Shown: positions 18,959 through 28,220, counted from the first letter of the stretch. The stretch is 64,000 nt of DNA from Goodfellowiella coeruleoviolacea (GCF_024171785.1 NZ_JAMTCK010000008.1:310001-374000); one strand, 5' to 3'. Notes: a model not told the origin generated them from the letters alone. A program made the numbers and translations.

Positions 18959-19409
18959 CGGGCTCGGCGGGAACCTCGGCCGGCTGCACGAGTTCGATGA
19001 GCACCCCGCCGGTGTCCTTCGGGTGGACGAAGTTCACCCGGCTGTTGGCGGTGCCGGGCACCGACTCGTCGTAGACCAGGCGCAGCCCCTTGGCGCGCAG
19101 CGCGGCGCTCGCCTCGTCCACACTGGACACCCGGTAGGCCAGCTGCTGGATGCCGGGGCCGTGGCGGTCGAGGAACTTGCCGATGGGGGAGTCCGGGCGC
19201 AGCGGCGCCAGCAACTGCAGTGCCGCGCCGGTGGTGTCGCCGGGGGCCCGTAGCATGGCCTCGCGCACGCCCTGCTGCTCGTTGGTCTCCACGTGGGTCG
19301 GCTCGAAGCCGAAGGTCTCGCGGTGGAAGTTGATCGCCTCGTCGAGGTCGGGCACGGCGAGACCGACGTGGTCGATCGCGATAACGAAACTCCTGAGTTC
19401 CTCAAGCAT
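18945..19409 (-). CDS. mce: Methylmalonyl-CoA epimerase
   Basis: A 154-residue VOC-fold protein that interconverts (2R)- and (2S)-methylmalonyl-CoA; in other bacteria it also acts on ethylmalonyl-CoA. Expected metal ligands (Propionibacterium His12, Gln65, His91, Glu141) map to His14, Gln65, Gln89 and Glu139. One His is therefore replaced by Gln in GIQQLAYRV, which may be an actinobacterial variant. NSRVNFVHPKDTGGVLIEL is strongly family-like. It is divergent from the thiolase gene, and its stop codon starts a tandem array. Confidence 0.9.
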   Translation of the reverse strand: MLEELRSFVIAIDHVGLAVPDLDEAINFHRETFGFEPTHVETNEQQGVREAMLRAPGDTTGAALQLLAPLRPDSPIGKFLDRHGPGIQQLAYRVSSVDEASAALRAKGLRLVYDESVPGTANSRVNFVHPKDTGGVLIELVQPAEVPAEPAHRR

Positions 19410-19615
19410 GGACCGTAGGGTAGGACGGCTGAACCGGTCACGCTCGGTGAAATGTGGTGCGTGACATGCGCGGGTAACCTCGGAATCGGTGTAGTCGCCG
19501 CGCGCCTGTGCCGTGCGCTACACCACAGTCTGTCCGTCGGCTACCCACCGGTATCGTCCGGGTGATATCCGTCGACCACCGCCCGTGGAAGCTGACACCG
19601 CCCGTGGAGGCAACT

Positions 19616-20806
19616 GTGTCCGGAACCGTCATCGTCGCCGGGGCCCGTACGCCAATGGGTCGGCTGCTGGGCTCGCTCAAGGACTTCTCCGGCGCGCAGC
19701 TCGGTGGCTTCGCCATCAAGGGCGCGCTGCAGCGGGCCGGGATCTCACCCGACCAGGTGCAGTACGTGATCATGGGCCAGGTGCTCACCGCCGGCGCCGG
19801 CCAGATCCCGGCCAGGCAGGCCGCGGTGGCCGCCGGCATCCCCATGGACGTTCCCGCGCTCACCATCAACAAGGTGTGCCTGTCCGGTCTGGACGCCATC
19901 GCCCTGGCCGACCAGCTGATCAGGGCCGGCGAGTTCGACATCGTGGTGGCCGGCGGCCAGGAGTCCATGACCCAGGCGCCCCACCTGCTGCCCAAGTCGC
20001 GCTCCGGGTTCAAGTACGGCGACACCCAACTGGTCGACCACATGGCCTACGACGGGCTGTTCTGCGCGTTCGACCAGGTCGCCATGGGTGCCTCCACCGA
20101 GAAGCACAACGCCCGCTACGGGTTGACCCGCCAGGAGCAGGACGAGTTCGCCGCCCGCTCCCACCAGCGCGCCGCCGCCGCGATCAAGGCCGGCCTGTTC
20201 GCCGAGGAGATCGTTCCGGTGAGCGTGCCCCAGCGCAAGGGCGACCCGGTGCTGGTGGACACCGACGAGGGCGTGCGCGCTGACACCACGGTGGAGACGC
20301 TGGCCACGCTGCGGCCGGCGTTCGCCGCCGACGGCACCATCACCGCCGGCTCCGCCTCGCAGATCTCCGACGGCGCCGCCGCCGTGGTGGTGATGAGCAA
20401 GGCCAAGGCCGAGGCGCTGGGCCTGGACTGGATCGCCGAGATCGGCGCGCACGGCGTGGTCGCCGGCCCGGACGCCAGCCTGCACGAGCAGCCGTCCAAC
20501 GCGATCCGGGTGGCCTGCGCCAAGGCCGGCATCGAGCCGGGCGAGCTGGACCTGGTGGAGATCAACGAGGCGTTCGCCGCGGTCGGCGTGGTCTCCGCCC
20601 GGCAGTTGGGCCTGGACGAGGACCGGGTCAACGTCAACGGCGGGGCCATCGCGCTCGGCCACCCGATCGGCATGTCCGGCGCCCGGCTCGTCCTGCACCT
20701 GGCCCTGGAGCTGCGGCGGCGCGGCGGCGGGGTCGGCGCGGCGGCGCTGTGCGGCGGCGGCGGCCAGGGCGACGCGCTGCTGCTCCGCGTGCCCACCACC
20801 AGGTGA
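19616..20806 (+). CDS. Acetyl-CoA C-acetyltransferase (thiolase)
   Basis: A 396-residue thiolase with all catalytic elements: nucleophile Cys88 in NKVCLSG, the NEAFAAV segment, the His of [11 protein letters not shown] and the second Cys in [10 protein letters not shown]. It condenses two acetyl-CoA to acetoacetyl-CoA or works in reverse. GTG 19616 is chosen for the GGAGG 6 bases upstream; the frame is open further upstream without thiolase-like sequence. meaB follows after 15 bases, so the two are probably co-transcribed. With the hydroxyacyl-CoA dehydrogenase at 7445 and Ccr it would start the acetyl-CoA to ethylmalonyl-CoA route. Confidence 0.93.
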   Translation: MSGTVIVAGARTPMGRLLGSLKDFSGAQLGGFAIKGALQRAGISPDQVQYVIMGQVLTAGAGQIPARQAAVAAGIPMDVPALTINKVCLSGLDAIALADQLIRAGEFDIVVAGGQESMTQAPHLLPKSRSGFKYGDTQLVDHMAYDGLFCAFDQVAMGASTEKHNARYGLTRQEQDEFAARSHQRAAAAIKAGLFAEEIVPVSVPQRKGDPVLVDTDEGVRADTTVETLATLRPAFAADGTITAGSASQISDGAAAVVVMSKAKAEALGLDWIAEIGAHGVVAGPDASLHEQPSNAIRVACAKAGIEPGELDLVEINEAFAAVGVVSARQLGLDEDRVNVNGGAIALGHPIGMSGARLVLHLALELRRRGGGVGAAALCGGGGQGDALLLRVPTTR

Positions 20807-20821
20807 GCCGGGGTTTCGCCG

Positions 20822-21793
20822 GTGCCGAGGACCGTTGACGTCGGCGAGCTGGTCGAGCGCGCGCGTGCCGGCCAGCCGCGCGCCGTGGCCAGGCTGATCT
20901 CCCTGGTCGAGGACGCCAGCCCGCAGCTGCGCGAGGTGGCCGCCGCGCTCGCCCCGTTCACCGGCCGGGCCGTGGTGATCGGCCTGACCGGCTCGCCCGG
21001 CGTGGGCAAGTCCACCACCACGTCCGCGCTGGTGGCGGCGTTCCGCCGGCAGGGAAGGCGGGTCGGGGTGCTCGCGGTGGACCCGTCCTCGCCGTTCTCC
21101 GGCGGCGCCCTGCTCGGCGACCGGGTGCGGATGCAGGACCACGCCACCGACAGCGGGGTGTTCATCCGGTCCATGGCCACCCGCGGGCACCTGGGTGGCC
21201 TGGCCTGGGCCACCCCGCAGGCGCTGCGCGTGCTCGACGCGGCCGGCTTCGACGTGGTGCTGGTGGAGACGGTCGGGGTGGGCCAGTCCGAGGTCGAGGT
21301 GGTGTCGCTGGCCGACAGCACGGTGGTGCTGCTGGCCCCGGGCATGGGCGACGGCATCCAGGCGGCCAAGGCCGGCATCCTGGAGGTCGGTGACGTGTTC
21401 GTGGTGAACAAGGCCGACCGGGACGGCGCCGACGCGACCGTGCGCGACCTCAAGCACATGATCTCGCTGGGCCGGCGGGAGCGGACGGGGCCGAGCTGGC
21501 GGCCCGCGGTGGTGCGCACCGTGGCCTCGGCCGGGCAGGGCGTTGACGAGCTGGTCGCCGCCCTGGACGAGCACCACCGGTGGCTGGTCGCGCACGGCGA
21601 GCTGGAGCGGCGCCGGGTGGCGCGGGCCAGCAGCGAGATCGAGGCGGTCGCGGTGGCGCGGCTGCGCGCCGAACTCGGCGACGTGCACCAGGGCGGTGCC
21701 CTCGGCCAGCTCGCCAAGCAGGTCACCAGCGGCGAGATCGACCCCTACCGGGCGGCCGACGAGCTGGTGGCGGGCCTGCGCGCCGGCCACTGA
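20822..21793 (+). CDS. meaB: MeaB/ArgK-type GTPase, B12-mutase chaperone
   Basis: A 323-residue G3E GTPase. The Walker A motif GSPGVGKS is at residues 57-64. DPSSPFSGGALLGDRVRM, the ETVGVGQSE switch and NKADRDGA (guanine specificity) are all present. MeaB protects and reloads adenosylcobalamin-dependent methylmalonyl-CoA mutase and its relatives. No mutase is adjacent here, but an Icm-type large subunit lies at 42675 and the epimerase is two genes back. GTG start, 15 bases after the thiolase stop. Confidence 0.93.
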   Translation: MPRTVDVGELVERARAGQPRAVARLISLVEDASPQLREVAAALAPFTGRAVVIGLTGSPGVGKSTTTSALVAAFRRQGRRVGVLAVDPSSPFSGGALLGDRVRMQDHATDSGVFIRSMATRGHLGGLAWATPQALRVLDAAGFDVVLVETVGVGQSEVEVVSLADSTVVLLAPGMGDGIQAAKAGILEVGDVFVVNKADRDGADATVRDLKHMISLGRRERTGPSWRPAVVRTVASAGQGVDELVAALDEHHRWLVAHGELERRRVARASSEIEAVAVARLRAELGDVHQGGALGQLAKQVTSGEIDPYRAADELVAGLRAGH

Positions 21794-21832
21794 GCACCAC
21801 CGGTCGGCACTGCGCACATCGGTTGATTTTGC

Positions 21833-21861
21833 GGGGACCGCACAGGTCGCGTTGTTAGCCT
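21833..21861 (+). promoter_or_regulatory. Putative promoter giving a leaderless message
   Basis: TTGATT (21833-21838) and TAGCCT (21856-21861) are separated by exactly 17 bases. The GTG start codon follows at 21868, which is where transcription should begin, so the message would lack a leader. No ribosome site is seen before the GTG. Confidence 0.55.
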
Positions 21862-21867
21862 GAGCCG

Positions 21868-22767
21868 GTGACGTGGCAGCAGCCAGGGGGACCGTCGGGT
21901 CCTGTCCCGCCGGGTGGTCAGTGGCCGGCACAGCCCGGCCCCGGTCAGCAGTGGGGATCAGGCCAACAGCAGGGGGCCGGCCAGCAGTGGGGCCCGGGTC
22001 AGCAGGGGTGGTCAGCGCCGCAGCAGCCGGGGTGGGCGCCGCCGAGCCCCGCCGGGCCGGTGCCCGCGCCGCAGTACCAGCAGCCGCCCCAGCCGGCGCC
22101 CCCGCCTGCTGGGGCACCGCCTTCGGCTCCGCTGCCCTCGGCTCCGCTGCCCGGGGCGCCAGGGCCGCAGGGCGGGCCTGTGGTGATCGACATCGGCAGC
22201 CGGGACACCCGGCGGGTGCTGATCGGTGGGCTGGTGGCCGCGCTGCTGGGCGTGCCCACCCTGATCATGATCGCGGTGGCCGTTCCGCAGGCCCGCGGCG
22301 ACGACTGGGTCGGCCTGCTCATCGGTGGGGTGATCGGCCTGGGGTTCACCGGCATCGCGGTGCTCGCGCTGGTCAACTGGAAGATGGTGTCCCGGCCGCG
22401 CAAGCTGGTCTTCGAGCCGGCCGGCATCCGCTGGGACGACCCCAGGGGCAAGCCGTGGGCGGTGGCCTGGGGTGAACTGGCCGCGGTGTCCATCTCCCGC
22501 ACGGCCGAGCGACCGGTCCAGCTCAGCGACGCGGTGGTGCGCCGGGTGATGGTCCGGCTCGACCTGTTCCCCGGCGACGACGGCTTCCGGGCCAGGCACC
22601 CGGAGCTGGAGCACCTGTGGGAGCTGCACCGGGTGCGCAACGGCTACCGGCTGCCGCTGGGCGACGCCGGCCGGCTGATCCCGGTGCTGGAACGCGGCCT
22701 GGTCACCTTCGGCCCCCAGGTCTACCGGGGCATCCAGGACGAGGGCTTCTCCGTCGGCCTGAGGTGA
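21868..22767 (+). CDS. Membrane protein with Gln/Pro/Gly-rich N-terminus
   Basis: A 299-residue protein. Residues 1-95 are low-complexity Gly/Pro/Gln/Trp with repeats of the type GQQWGPGQQ, a disordered cytoplasmic tail. Two membrane helices follow (about 110-132 and 148-170). The rest is a soluble domain (RKLVFEPAGIRWDDPRGKPWAVAWGELAAVSIS...) resembling the PH-like domains found after two-helix hairpins in actinobacterial membrane proteins. Function unknown. It has its own promoter just behind meaB and is convergent with the sugar importer operon. Confidence 0.72.
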   Translation: MTWQQPGGPSGPVPPGGQWPAQPGPGQQWGSGQQQGAGQQWGPGQQGWSAPQQPGWAPPSPAGPVPAPQYQQPPQPAPPPAGAPPSAPLPSAPLPGAPGPQGGPVVIDIGSRDTRRVLIGGLVAALLGVPTLIMIAVAVPQARGDDWVGLLIGGVIGLGFTGIAVLALVNWKMVSRPRKLVFEPAGIRWDDPRGKPWAVAWGELAAVSISRTAERPVQLSDAVVRRVMVRLDLFPGDDGFRARHPELEHLWELHRVRNGYRLPLGDAGRLIPVLERGLVTFGPQVYRGIQDEGFSVGLR

Positions 22768-22816
22768 CCCCGGCGGCCCGCCGCACGGCGCCCACCCGTC
22801 GCGCGGTTCCTGGCGA

Positions 22817-23821
22817 TCAGCACTGGGTCCGGTAGAAGTACTGCTCGTTGGCGGCCATGTCCTGGCCGGTGATGGCGACCAGGTCGGTCTGGGTCCGCCG
22901 CTGCACCGGCTTGCCCTCGATGGCGTTGACCGCCTGCTCGACGCCCCGGCGGCCGATGGTGGCCGGGTCCTGGGCGATCAGCGCCTGCACCACGCCGTTG
23001 CGCAGGTCCTCCACCTGCTTGGGGCTGGCGTCGAAGCCGACCAGGTTGACCGAGCCGGTGCGCCCGGCGTTGCGCAGCGCGGTGCCCGCGCCCTCACCGG
23101 TGTTGAGGTTGGTGGCGAACACGCCGATCAGGTCGGGGTTGGCGGACAGGGTGGCGGACACCTTCTGCGCGGCCTCGGCCGGCTGGTTGTTGGTGTACTC
23201 GGCGCCCAGGTAGCGCAGGTTCGGGTGCTTGGCGATCTCCTGCTCGAAGCCCTTGGCGCGGGCGTCCGTGGTGGAGGTGCCGGCGATGGTGTTGAGCACC
23301 AGCACCGAGCCCTGCCGGTCGCCGACCAGCGTGGCCAGGGTCTCGGCGGCCTTGCGGCCACCCTGCTCGTTGTCCGAGGACACCGAGGCCACCGCGATCG
23401 AGGTGTCCTGCAGCGCGGTGTCCACCTCGACCATGGTCACGCCGGCGTCCCTGCCCTGCTTCATCGGACCGGCCATGGCCCTGTCGTCGGTCGGCGCGAT
23501 CAGGATGCCGGCCGGGCGGTTGGCGATCGCACCGGTCAGGATCGGGGTCTGCAGGGCGGCCTCGAACCGGTCCGGCGGCTGGGTCTCCAGCTCGTAGCCG
23601 CGGCTGCGGGCCTCCTCCTGCGCGCCGCACTGCATGGAGATGTAGAACGGCTCGGCCTTCACCCCCGGGATCAGCACCAGCTTCTTGTTGCCGGCCGCGC
23701 CGCTGGTGCCGGTGTCACCGACCTGGCCGGTGCCGCAGGCCGCCAGCACCGCCGCGGCCAGCAGGGTGGCGCCCACCGAGGCGACCACCCTGCGCGTGCT
23801 CCTCGCACCCACTGCCACCAC
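22817..23821 (-). CDS. Sugar ABC transporter substrate-binding lipoprotein
   Basis: A 334-residue protein. The signal peptide ends in a lipobox (VLAAC, lipidated Cys near residue 26), followed by a Gly/Ser/Thr linker. The rest is a periplasmic-binding-protein type I fold (LacI/RbsB type): KKLVLIPGVKAEPFYISMQCGAQEEARSRGYEL, then APTDDRAM, VASVSSDNEQGG and GFDASPKQVEDL. GTG 23821 is chosen because GCGGAGG lies upstream. It captures a monosaccharide outside the membrane for the permease encoded 104 bases upstream. Given its ManA and GH92 neighbours, mannose is the best guess. Confidence 0.88.
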   Translation of the reverse strand: MVAVGARSTRRVVASVGATLLAAAVLAACGTGQVGDTGTSGAAGNKKLVLIPGVKAEPFYISMQCGAQEEARSRGYELETQPPDRFEAALQTPILTGAIANRPAGILIAPTDDRAMAGPMKQGRDAGVTMVEVDTALQDTSIAVASVSSDNEQGGRKAAETLATLVGDRQGSVLVLNTIAGTSTTDARAKGFEQEIAKHPNLRYLGAEYTNNQPAEAAQKVSATLSANPDLIGVFATNLNTGEGAGTALRNAGRTGSVNLVGFDASPKQVEDLRNGVVQALIAQDPATIGRRGVEQAVNAIEGKPVQRRTQTDLVAITGQDMAANEQYFYRTQC

Positions 23822-23925
23822 TGTCGTTACCTCCGCACCTCGTCGGGACCGGGTAGGGGGCGGATCGGCTGGCGCAGCCAGTCGAGAGCCGCGAGAACAC
23901 CGTTGGACAACATCCGTGGGGGATT

Positions 23926-24978
23926 TCAGGACCGGTTCCTGGCGCGGCGGCGCACCTGGTCGAACCACACCGCCGCGACCAGCACCACGCTCACCGCGAT
24001 CGGCTGCCAGAACGCCTGCACGTGCAGGATCACGAACCCCTTGGTGAGCACGGCCGGGATGAACACGCCGATCACCGTGCCCAGCACCGAGCCCAGCCCG
24101 CCGAACAGGCTGGTGCCGCCGAGCACCACCGCGGCGATCGCGTTGAGGTTGTCGGTGCTGTGGCCGCTGATCGTGGTGGTGCGGAAGTAGGCCAGCGACA
24201 TGAACCCCGCCAGCCCGGCGAGCAGCCCGACCAGCAGGTACACCAGTACCAGGTGCCTGGTCACCGCGATGCCGGCGCGCCGCGCCGCCTCGGCGTTGGA
24301 GCCGATCGCGTAGGTGTGCCGGCCGAACCGGGTGGTGCGCAGCACCAGATCGCCCAGCACGGTCACGGCCACGGCCAGCAGCACCAGGTTGGGCACCACC
24401 CCCAGCGAGGTGCCCGAGCCCAGGGTGTTGGCCAGGGCCGAGGGCACCGTGCGCACGTCCACCCCGTCGGTGATCAGCTGCGCCGCGCCCAGGGCCGCGC
24501 CGAACGAGCCCAGGGTGACGATCAGCGCGGGAATCCGCGCCCTGGCGATCAGCAGGCCGTTGACCAGGCCCCAGGCGCCGCCGCCGAGCAGGGAGACGAC
24601 CAGGCCGGCGGCGATCACGCCCCAGCCGGCGTCGGTGGCGTCCCCGCCGGGGCTGAGCGCCTCCATGGTCTTCGCGCCCACCACGCCGGCGAACACCAGC
24701 ACCGAGCCGACCGACAGGTCGATGCCGGCGGTGATGATCACGAAGGTCATCCCCACGGCCAGCACCAGCAGCACGGACGCCTCGATCAGCAGGGTCTGCG
24801 CGGTGAACAGGGTGAGGAAGGCCTCCGGTCGCAGCGCGCCGAACACCACGCACAGCGCCAGCAGCACCAGGCCGATCCACAGCGTGTTGGCCGAGCGCAG
24901 CCGCTGCCACGCGGCCGGCCGGGACGGGTCGTCGCCCTCCTCCGGGGTGTCCACAACGGACTGCTTTGCCGTGGTCAT
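23926..24978 (-). CDS. CUT2-type sugar ABC transporter permease
   Basis: A 350-residue membrane protein of the RbsC/FrcC family with about eight to ten helices. Signature stretches are VGMTFVIITAGIDLSVGSVLVFAG, IPALIVTLGSFG, RFGRHTYAIGSNAEAARRAGI and AAVVLGGTSLFGGLGSVLGTVIG. Its ATG overlaps the stop of the ATPase gene by 4 bases (ATGA), so it is translationally coupled. It forms the channel of the importer with the ATPase and the binding protein. Confidence 0.92.
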   Translation of the reverse strand: MTTAKQSVVDTPEEGDDPSRPAAWQRLRSANTLWIGLVLLALCVVFGALRPEAFLTLFTAQTLLIEASVLLVLAVGMTFVIITAGIDLSVGSVLVFAGVVGAKTMEALSPGGDATDAGWGVIAAGLVVSLLGGGAWGLVNGLLIARARIPALIVTLGSFGAALGAAQLITDGVDVRTVPSALANTLGSGTSLGVVPNLVLLAVAVTVLGDLVLRTTRFGRHTYAIGSNAEAARRAGIAVTRHLVLVYLLVGLLAGLAGFMSLAYFRTTTISGHSTDNLNAIAAVVLGGTSLFGGLGSVLGTVIGVFIPAVLTKGFVILHVQAFWQPIAVSVVLVAAVWFDQVRRRARNRS

Positions 24979-25745
24979 GCCGCGTCCTCCTGGGTGAGTG
25001 CCCCGGTCATCGCCCCGACGAGCTGTTCGACCGTGGTGTCGGCGGCCTGGAAGCGGGCCACCCGCTGGCCCAGCCGCAGCACCTCGACCCGGTCGGCCAC
25101 GGCCAGCACCTCGGGCATGTTGTGGCTGATCAGCACCACGGCGATGCCCTCGTCGCGGACCCGCCGGATCACGTCGAGCACGCGCTGGCGCTGCACCACG
25201 CCCAGTGCGGCGGTGGGCTCGTCCATGAACACCACCCGGCTGGCCCACACCACCGAGCGGGCCACGGCCACGCTCTGCCGCTGGCCGCCGGACAGCGCGC
25301 CGATCGGCACGTCCACGCTCGGCAGCCGCACCCCGAGCCGGGCGAACTCGCGGGTGGCCCGGCGGCGCATCTCCGCCTTGTCCAGCACGCCCAGCCGGCC
25401 GAGCAGACCGGGTTTGCGCAGCTCCCGGCCGAGGAACAGGTTGGCGGCCGGGTCCAGGTCCGGGGCGACGGCCAGGTCCTGGTACACCGTCTCGATGCCC
25501 ATCGCCCTGGCGTCGGTGGGGGAGGTGAACCGGACCGGCGCGCCGTCGAAGACGATCTCGCCGGCGTCCGGTGTCTCCACTCCGGACAGACATTTGACCA
25601 ATGCGGACTTGCCGGCGCCGTTGTCGCCGACCAGTGCCACCACCTCGCCGGCCCGTGCCTCGAACGACGCGCCGCGCAGCGCCTCGACCGTGCCGTAGTG
25701 CTTGGTCAGCGCGCGGGCGGCGAGCAGTGGGGGTGTGCCGCTCAT
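24975..25745 (-). CDS. Sugar ABC transporter ATP-binding protein (single domain)
   Basis: A 256-residue ATPase with Walker A GDNGAGKS (40-47), a Q-loop in VYQDLAVAP, signature LSGGQRQS, Walker B VVFMDEP and the H-loop ISHNMPE. It is a single nucleotide-binding domain, not the double RbsA type, as in the FrcA subunit of the rhizobial fructose/mannose/ribose importer. It overlaps both neighbours by 4 bases (manA stop/start and permease start). Confidence 0.93.
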   Translation of the reverse strand: MSGTPPLLAARALTKHYGTVEALRGASFEARAGEVVALVGDNGAGKSALVKCLSGVETPDAGEIVFDGAPVRFTSPTDARAMGIETVYQDLAVAPDLDPAANLFLGRELRKPGLLGRLGVLDKAEMRRRATREFARLGVRLPSVDVPIGALSGGQRQSVAVARSVVWASRVVFMDEPTAALGVVQRQRVLDVIRRVRDEGIAVVLISHNMPEVLAVADRVEVLRLGQRVARFQAADTTVEQLVGAMTGALTQEDAA

Positions 25746-26818
25746 CGGCCTTCTCCTCGCGTTGCGTCAGCCGCGGCGCTGGCCGGGCCGGGCGGTGGCG
25801 GCTGGCAGCGGACGACCACCAGGTCGGCGCCGGTCAGGGTGGTGGGCCCGGCCGCGTGCGGGACCACGACGGTGCTGCCCCGGCGCAGGTGCAGCGTCTC
25901 GCCCCGGCCGGTGCGCAGCGTGCCGGTGCCGGTCAGGGCGACCAGCACGGCGTAGGACGGCGCCAGGTCCAGTCCGGTGCCCGGGTGCAGCCGCTGGGCG
26001 CGGAAGAACGGGTCGGCGTCGGCGCCGAACAGGTCCACCACCGGGCCGGGGTCCCCGGCGGTGTGCCGGAGCAGGGTGGCGATCCGCTCGGGTGGCCAGG
26101 CGGTGTGGTCCACGCAGGCCAGCGCGGTGGCGTAGCCCAGACCCAGGTGGGCGGTGTCCGGGCCGGGCACGAAGTCCCGCCACTCCAGCAGCACGGACAT
26201 GTCGGCCGCCTGCTGGACCTCCACCACGAACACCCCGGCGCCGATGGCGTGCGGCAGCCCGGCCGGCACCAGCACGGTGTCCCCGGCGGCCACCCGCACC
26301 GGGTTGAGCGCGGCCAGCATGCCCTCGGAGTCCTGTGTGGACACCCAGTGCCGCACGGTGTCCTCGTCCGCGCCGTCCCGCAGTCCGATGTAGACGGTCG
26401 GGTCGGGGGTGTCGGCCGTGTCGCTGTCGGTGTCCAGCACCACCCACGCCTCGGTCTTGCCGTGCCGGCAACCCAGGTGGCGGGCGGCGAAGGCGTTGTC
26501 CGGGTGGCAGTGCACGGGCAGCCGCTGGCCGGCGTGCAACAGCTTGACCAGCAGGGCCGGGTCCGCGCCGAACGCGGCGACGTGCTCGGCGCCCAGCCAG
26601 CCCACCGGGTCGGCGGCCACCGCGTCCCGCAGTGTCCGCCCGTCCGGCAGGGTGGCCAGCCCCTCGGGGTCCTTGCCGAACAGCGCGGTGGTCGAGGCGA
26701 CCCAGTCCTCCGGCCGGTACTCGTCCGGGCCCGGCGCGAGCTGGCGCAGCGCGGCGATGGCCGCACCACCCCGGTAGAACTGGCGGGGCTGGTTGGGCGG
26801 CAGCTCCAGCGGACTCAT
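25742..26818 (-). CDS. manA: Mannose-6-phosphate isomerase, class I
   Basis: A 358-residue cupin enzyme interconverting mannose-6-phosphate and fructose-6-phosphate. Zinc ligands are recognisable: LPVHCHPDNAFA (His/His), KTEAWVVL (Glu) and GLPHAIGAG (His). The C-terminal part is a second cupin-like barrel. ATG 26818 overlaps the lacI stop (ATGA) and is preferred; a GTG six bases earlier has better ribosome-site spacing. Its presence inside an importer operon beside two alpha-mannosidases is the main reason to assign mannose as the imported sugar. A mannokinase is not visible. Confidence 0.9.
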   Translation of the reverse strand: MSPLELPPNQPRQFYRGGAAIAALRQLAPGPDEYRPEDWVASTTALFGKDPEGLATLPDGRTLRDAVAADPVGWLGAEHVAAFGADPALLVKLLHAGQRLPVHCHPDNAFAARHLGCRHGKTEAWVVLDTDSDTADTPDPTVYIGLRDGADEDTVRHWVSTQDSEGMLAALNPVRVAAGDTVLVPAGLPHAIGAGVFVVEVQQAADMSVLLEWRDFVPGPDTAHLGLGYATALACVDHTAWPPERIATLLRHTAGDPGPVVDLFGADADPFFRAQRLHPGTGLDLAPSYAVLVALTGTGTLRTGRGETLHLRRGSTVVVPHAAGPTTLTGADLVVVRCQPPPPGPASAAADATRGEGR

Positions 26819-27849
26819 CGACACGGCAGCTCTCCTGACCCGCGCGGCACCAGCCGGACCGGCAGCACCACCCGGCGGGGCGGCCCGCTGTCCCCGTCCA
26901 GCCGGGCGAACAGCAGTTCCATGGCGGCCCGGCCCATCGCGGCGGTGTCGTGCGCGAGCACGGTCACCGGCGGATCGACCAGGTCGGCCAGCTCGAAGTC
27001 GTCGAAACCCACCAGGGCGGGCCGCGCCGCCGCGCCGGCCAGCGCGCGCAGCACGTGCACGGTGATCCGGTTGTTGCCGGCGATCACCGCGGTGGCCGGC
27101 CGCTCGCCCCCGCACACCCGGGCCAGCGCCCTGGCCGCGCCCGGTGCGTCGTGCGGCCCCATCACCACCAGTTCGTCGTCCCAGCCGAGGCCGGCCCGCG
27201 CGCAGCCCTCCCGGAAGCCGCGCAGCCGCTCGGCCGCGGTGAAGATCTGCGGGGCGTCGCCGAGGAAGGCGATCCGGCGGTGGCCGTGCGCGTGCAGGTG
27301 CCGGACCGCCGCCGCGGTGCCACCGGCGTTGTCCACCAGCACGGTGTCCGCCACCACATCACCGGCCGGCCGGTCCAGGAACACCACGGGGGTGCCGGTG
27401 CGCATCTCGGCCGCCAGGTACCCGTGCTGCCCGCCCGCCGGCACCACCAGCAGCCCGTCCACCCGCCGCGCGCAGAACTCCACGGCCAGTTCCCGCTCCC
27501 GGCTGGGCTGGGCGTCCGAGGAGCCGGTGAGCACGTGCCAGCCGCGCGCCCGCGCGGCCTCCTCCACCGCCCTGGTCAGCACCGAGGAGAACGGGTTGGC
27601 CACGTCTTCCAGCACCAGGCCGATGGTTTTGCTGGACGAACCGCGCCGCAGGTCGCGGGCGCCCAGGTGGCGCCGGAAGCCCAGCTGCTCGATGCAGGCC
27701 ACCACCCGGGCGGCCGTGGCCGGGTGCACCCCGGGCTCGTCGTTGACCACCCGCGACACCGTCTTGATGCTCACGCCGGCCAGTCGCGCCACGTCTCCCA
27801 TGGTGGCCCGGCGGACCCGACGCGGCTCGACCGCGGACAACGTTGTCAT
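26815..27849 (-). CDS. LacI-family transcriptional regulator
   Basis: A 344-residue regulator. The HTH lies at residues 17-36 (MGDVARLAGVSIKTVSRVVN), with the LacI hinge-like segment after it, then a ribose-binding-type effector domain (GLVLEDVANPFSSVLTRAVEE, VVFLDRP, GFDDFELADLVDPPVT). It is the first gene of the lacI-manA-ATPase-permease-binding protein operon, all joined by 4-base overlaps except the last gap, so it probably controls its own operon. A perfect 13-base palindrome lies 39 bases before its start. Confidence 0.9.
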   Translation of the reverse strand: MTTLSAVEPRRVRRATMGDVARLAGVSIKTVSRVVNDEPGVHPATAARVVACIEQLGFRRHLGARDLRRGSSSKTIGLVLEDVANPFSSVLTRAVEEAARARGWHVLTGSSDAQPSRERELAVEFCARRVDGLLVVPAGGQHGYLAAEMRTGTPVVFLDRPAGDVVADTVLVDNAGGTAAAVRHLHAHGHRRIAFLGDAPQIFTAAERLRGFREGCARAGLGWDDELVVMGPHDAPGAARALARVCGGERPATAVIAGNNRITVHVLRALAGAAARPALVGFDDFELADLVDPPVTVLAHDTAAMGRAAMELLFARLDGDSGPPRRVVLPVRLVPRGSGELPCR

Positions 27850-28220
27850 GGTGGCGGACTCTGATGCGTGCCGTTCGGGCCTGTCAACGGTTCGGAACCG
27901 GTCAAGGCGGTCCGCGCCGGCGCTATTCATCCGGCTGGCCCAACCGTCACTGGATCGGTGGAATCCTGGGGTGAACACGGCTCGGTGGGCCCCGCCGGTT
28001 AGCCCCGACGGGCGAACATCGCTGTCCTGAACCAGACATGTCCGGGGCGCGCTCTTGACGCCGTGCCGAACCGCTCCGCAAGGTGGCTGACGGCCCCGAA
28101 ATCGGTGTGGACATGGGACAGGGTTGGTCGGCGGTCGGCTCCGCCCGGGGTAGCCCGCCGGGAGCACGTGGTCCGGCCAGGTCGTGGCCGCGAGCACGCC
28201 GGGACGTGTGGGAGGCAACG
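27850..28220. other. Divergent control region between lacI and the first GH92 gene
   Basis: This 371-base region has no supported gene. It holds the 13-base palindrome at 27888, a TTGACG at about 28053 that could be a -35 element toward the GH92 genes, and a GGAGG ribosome site at 28211 before the GTG at 28221. Confidence 0.5.
27888..27900. promoter_or_regulatory. Candidate LacI operator before the mannose operon
   Basis: CGGTTCGGAACCG is a perfect palindrome around a central G. On the minus strand a TTGACC lies on one side and a TTGACA on the other, so an operator here could block the -35 region of the lacI operon. A GAACCG half-site recurs near 28063, on the side of the GH92 genes. Confidence 0.45.
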
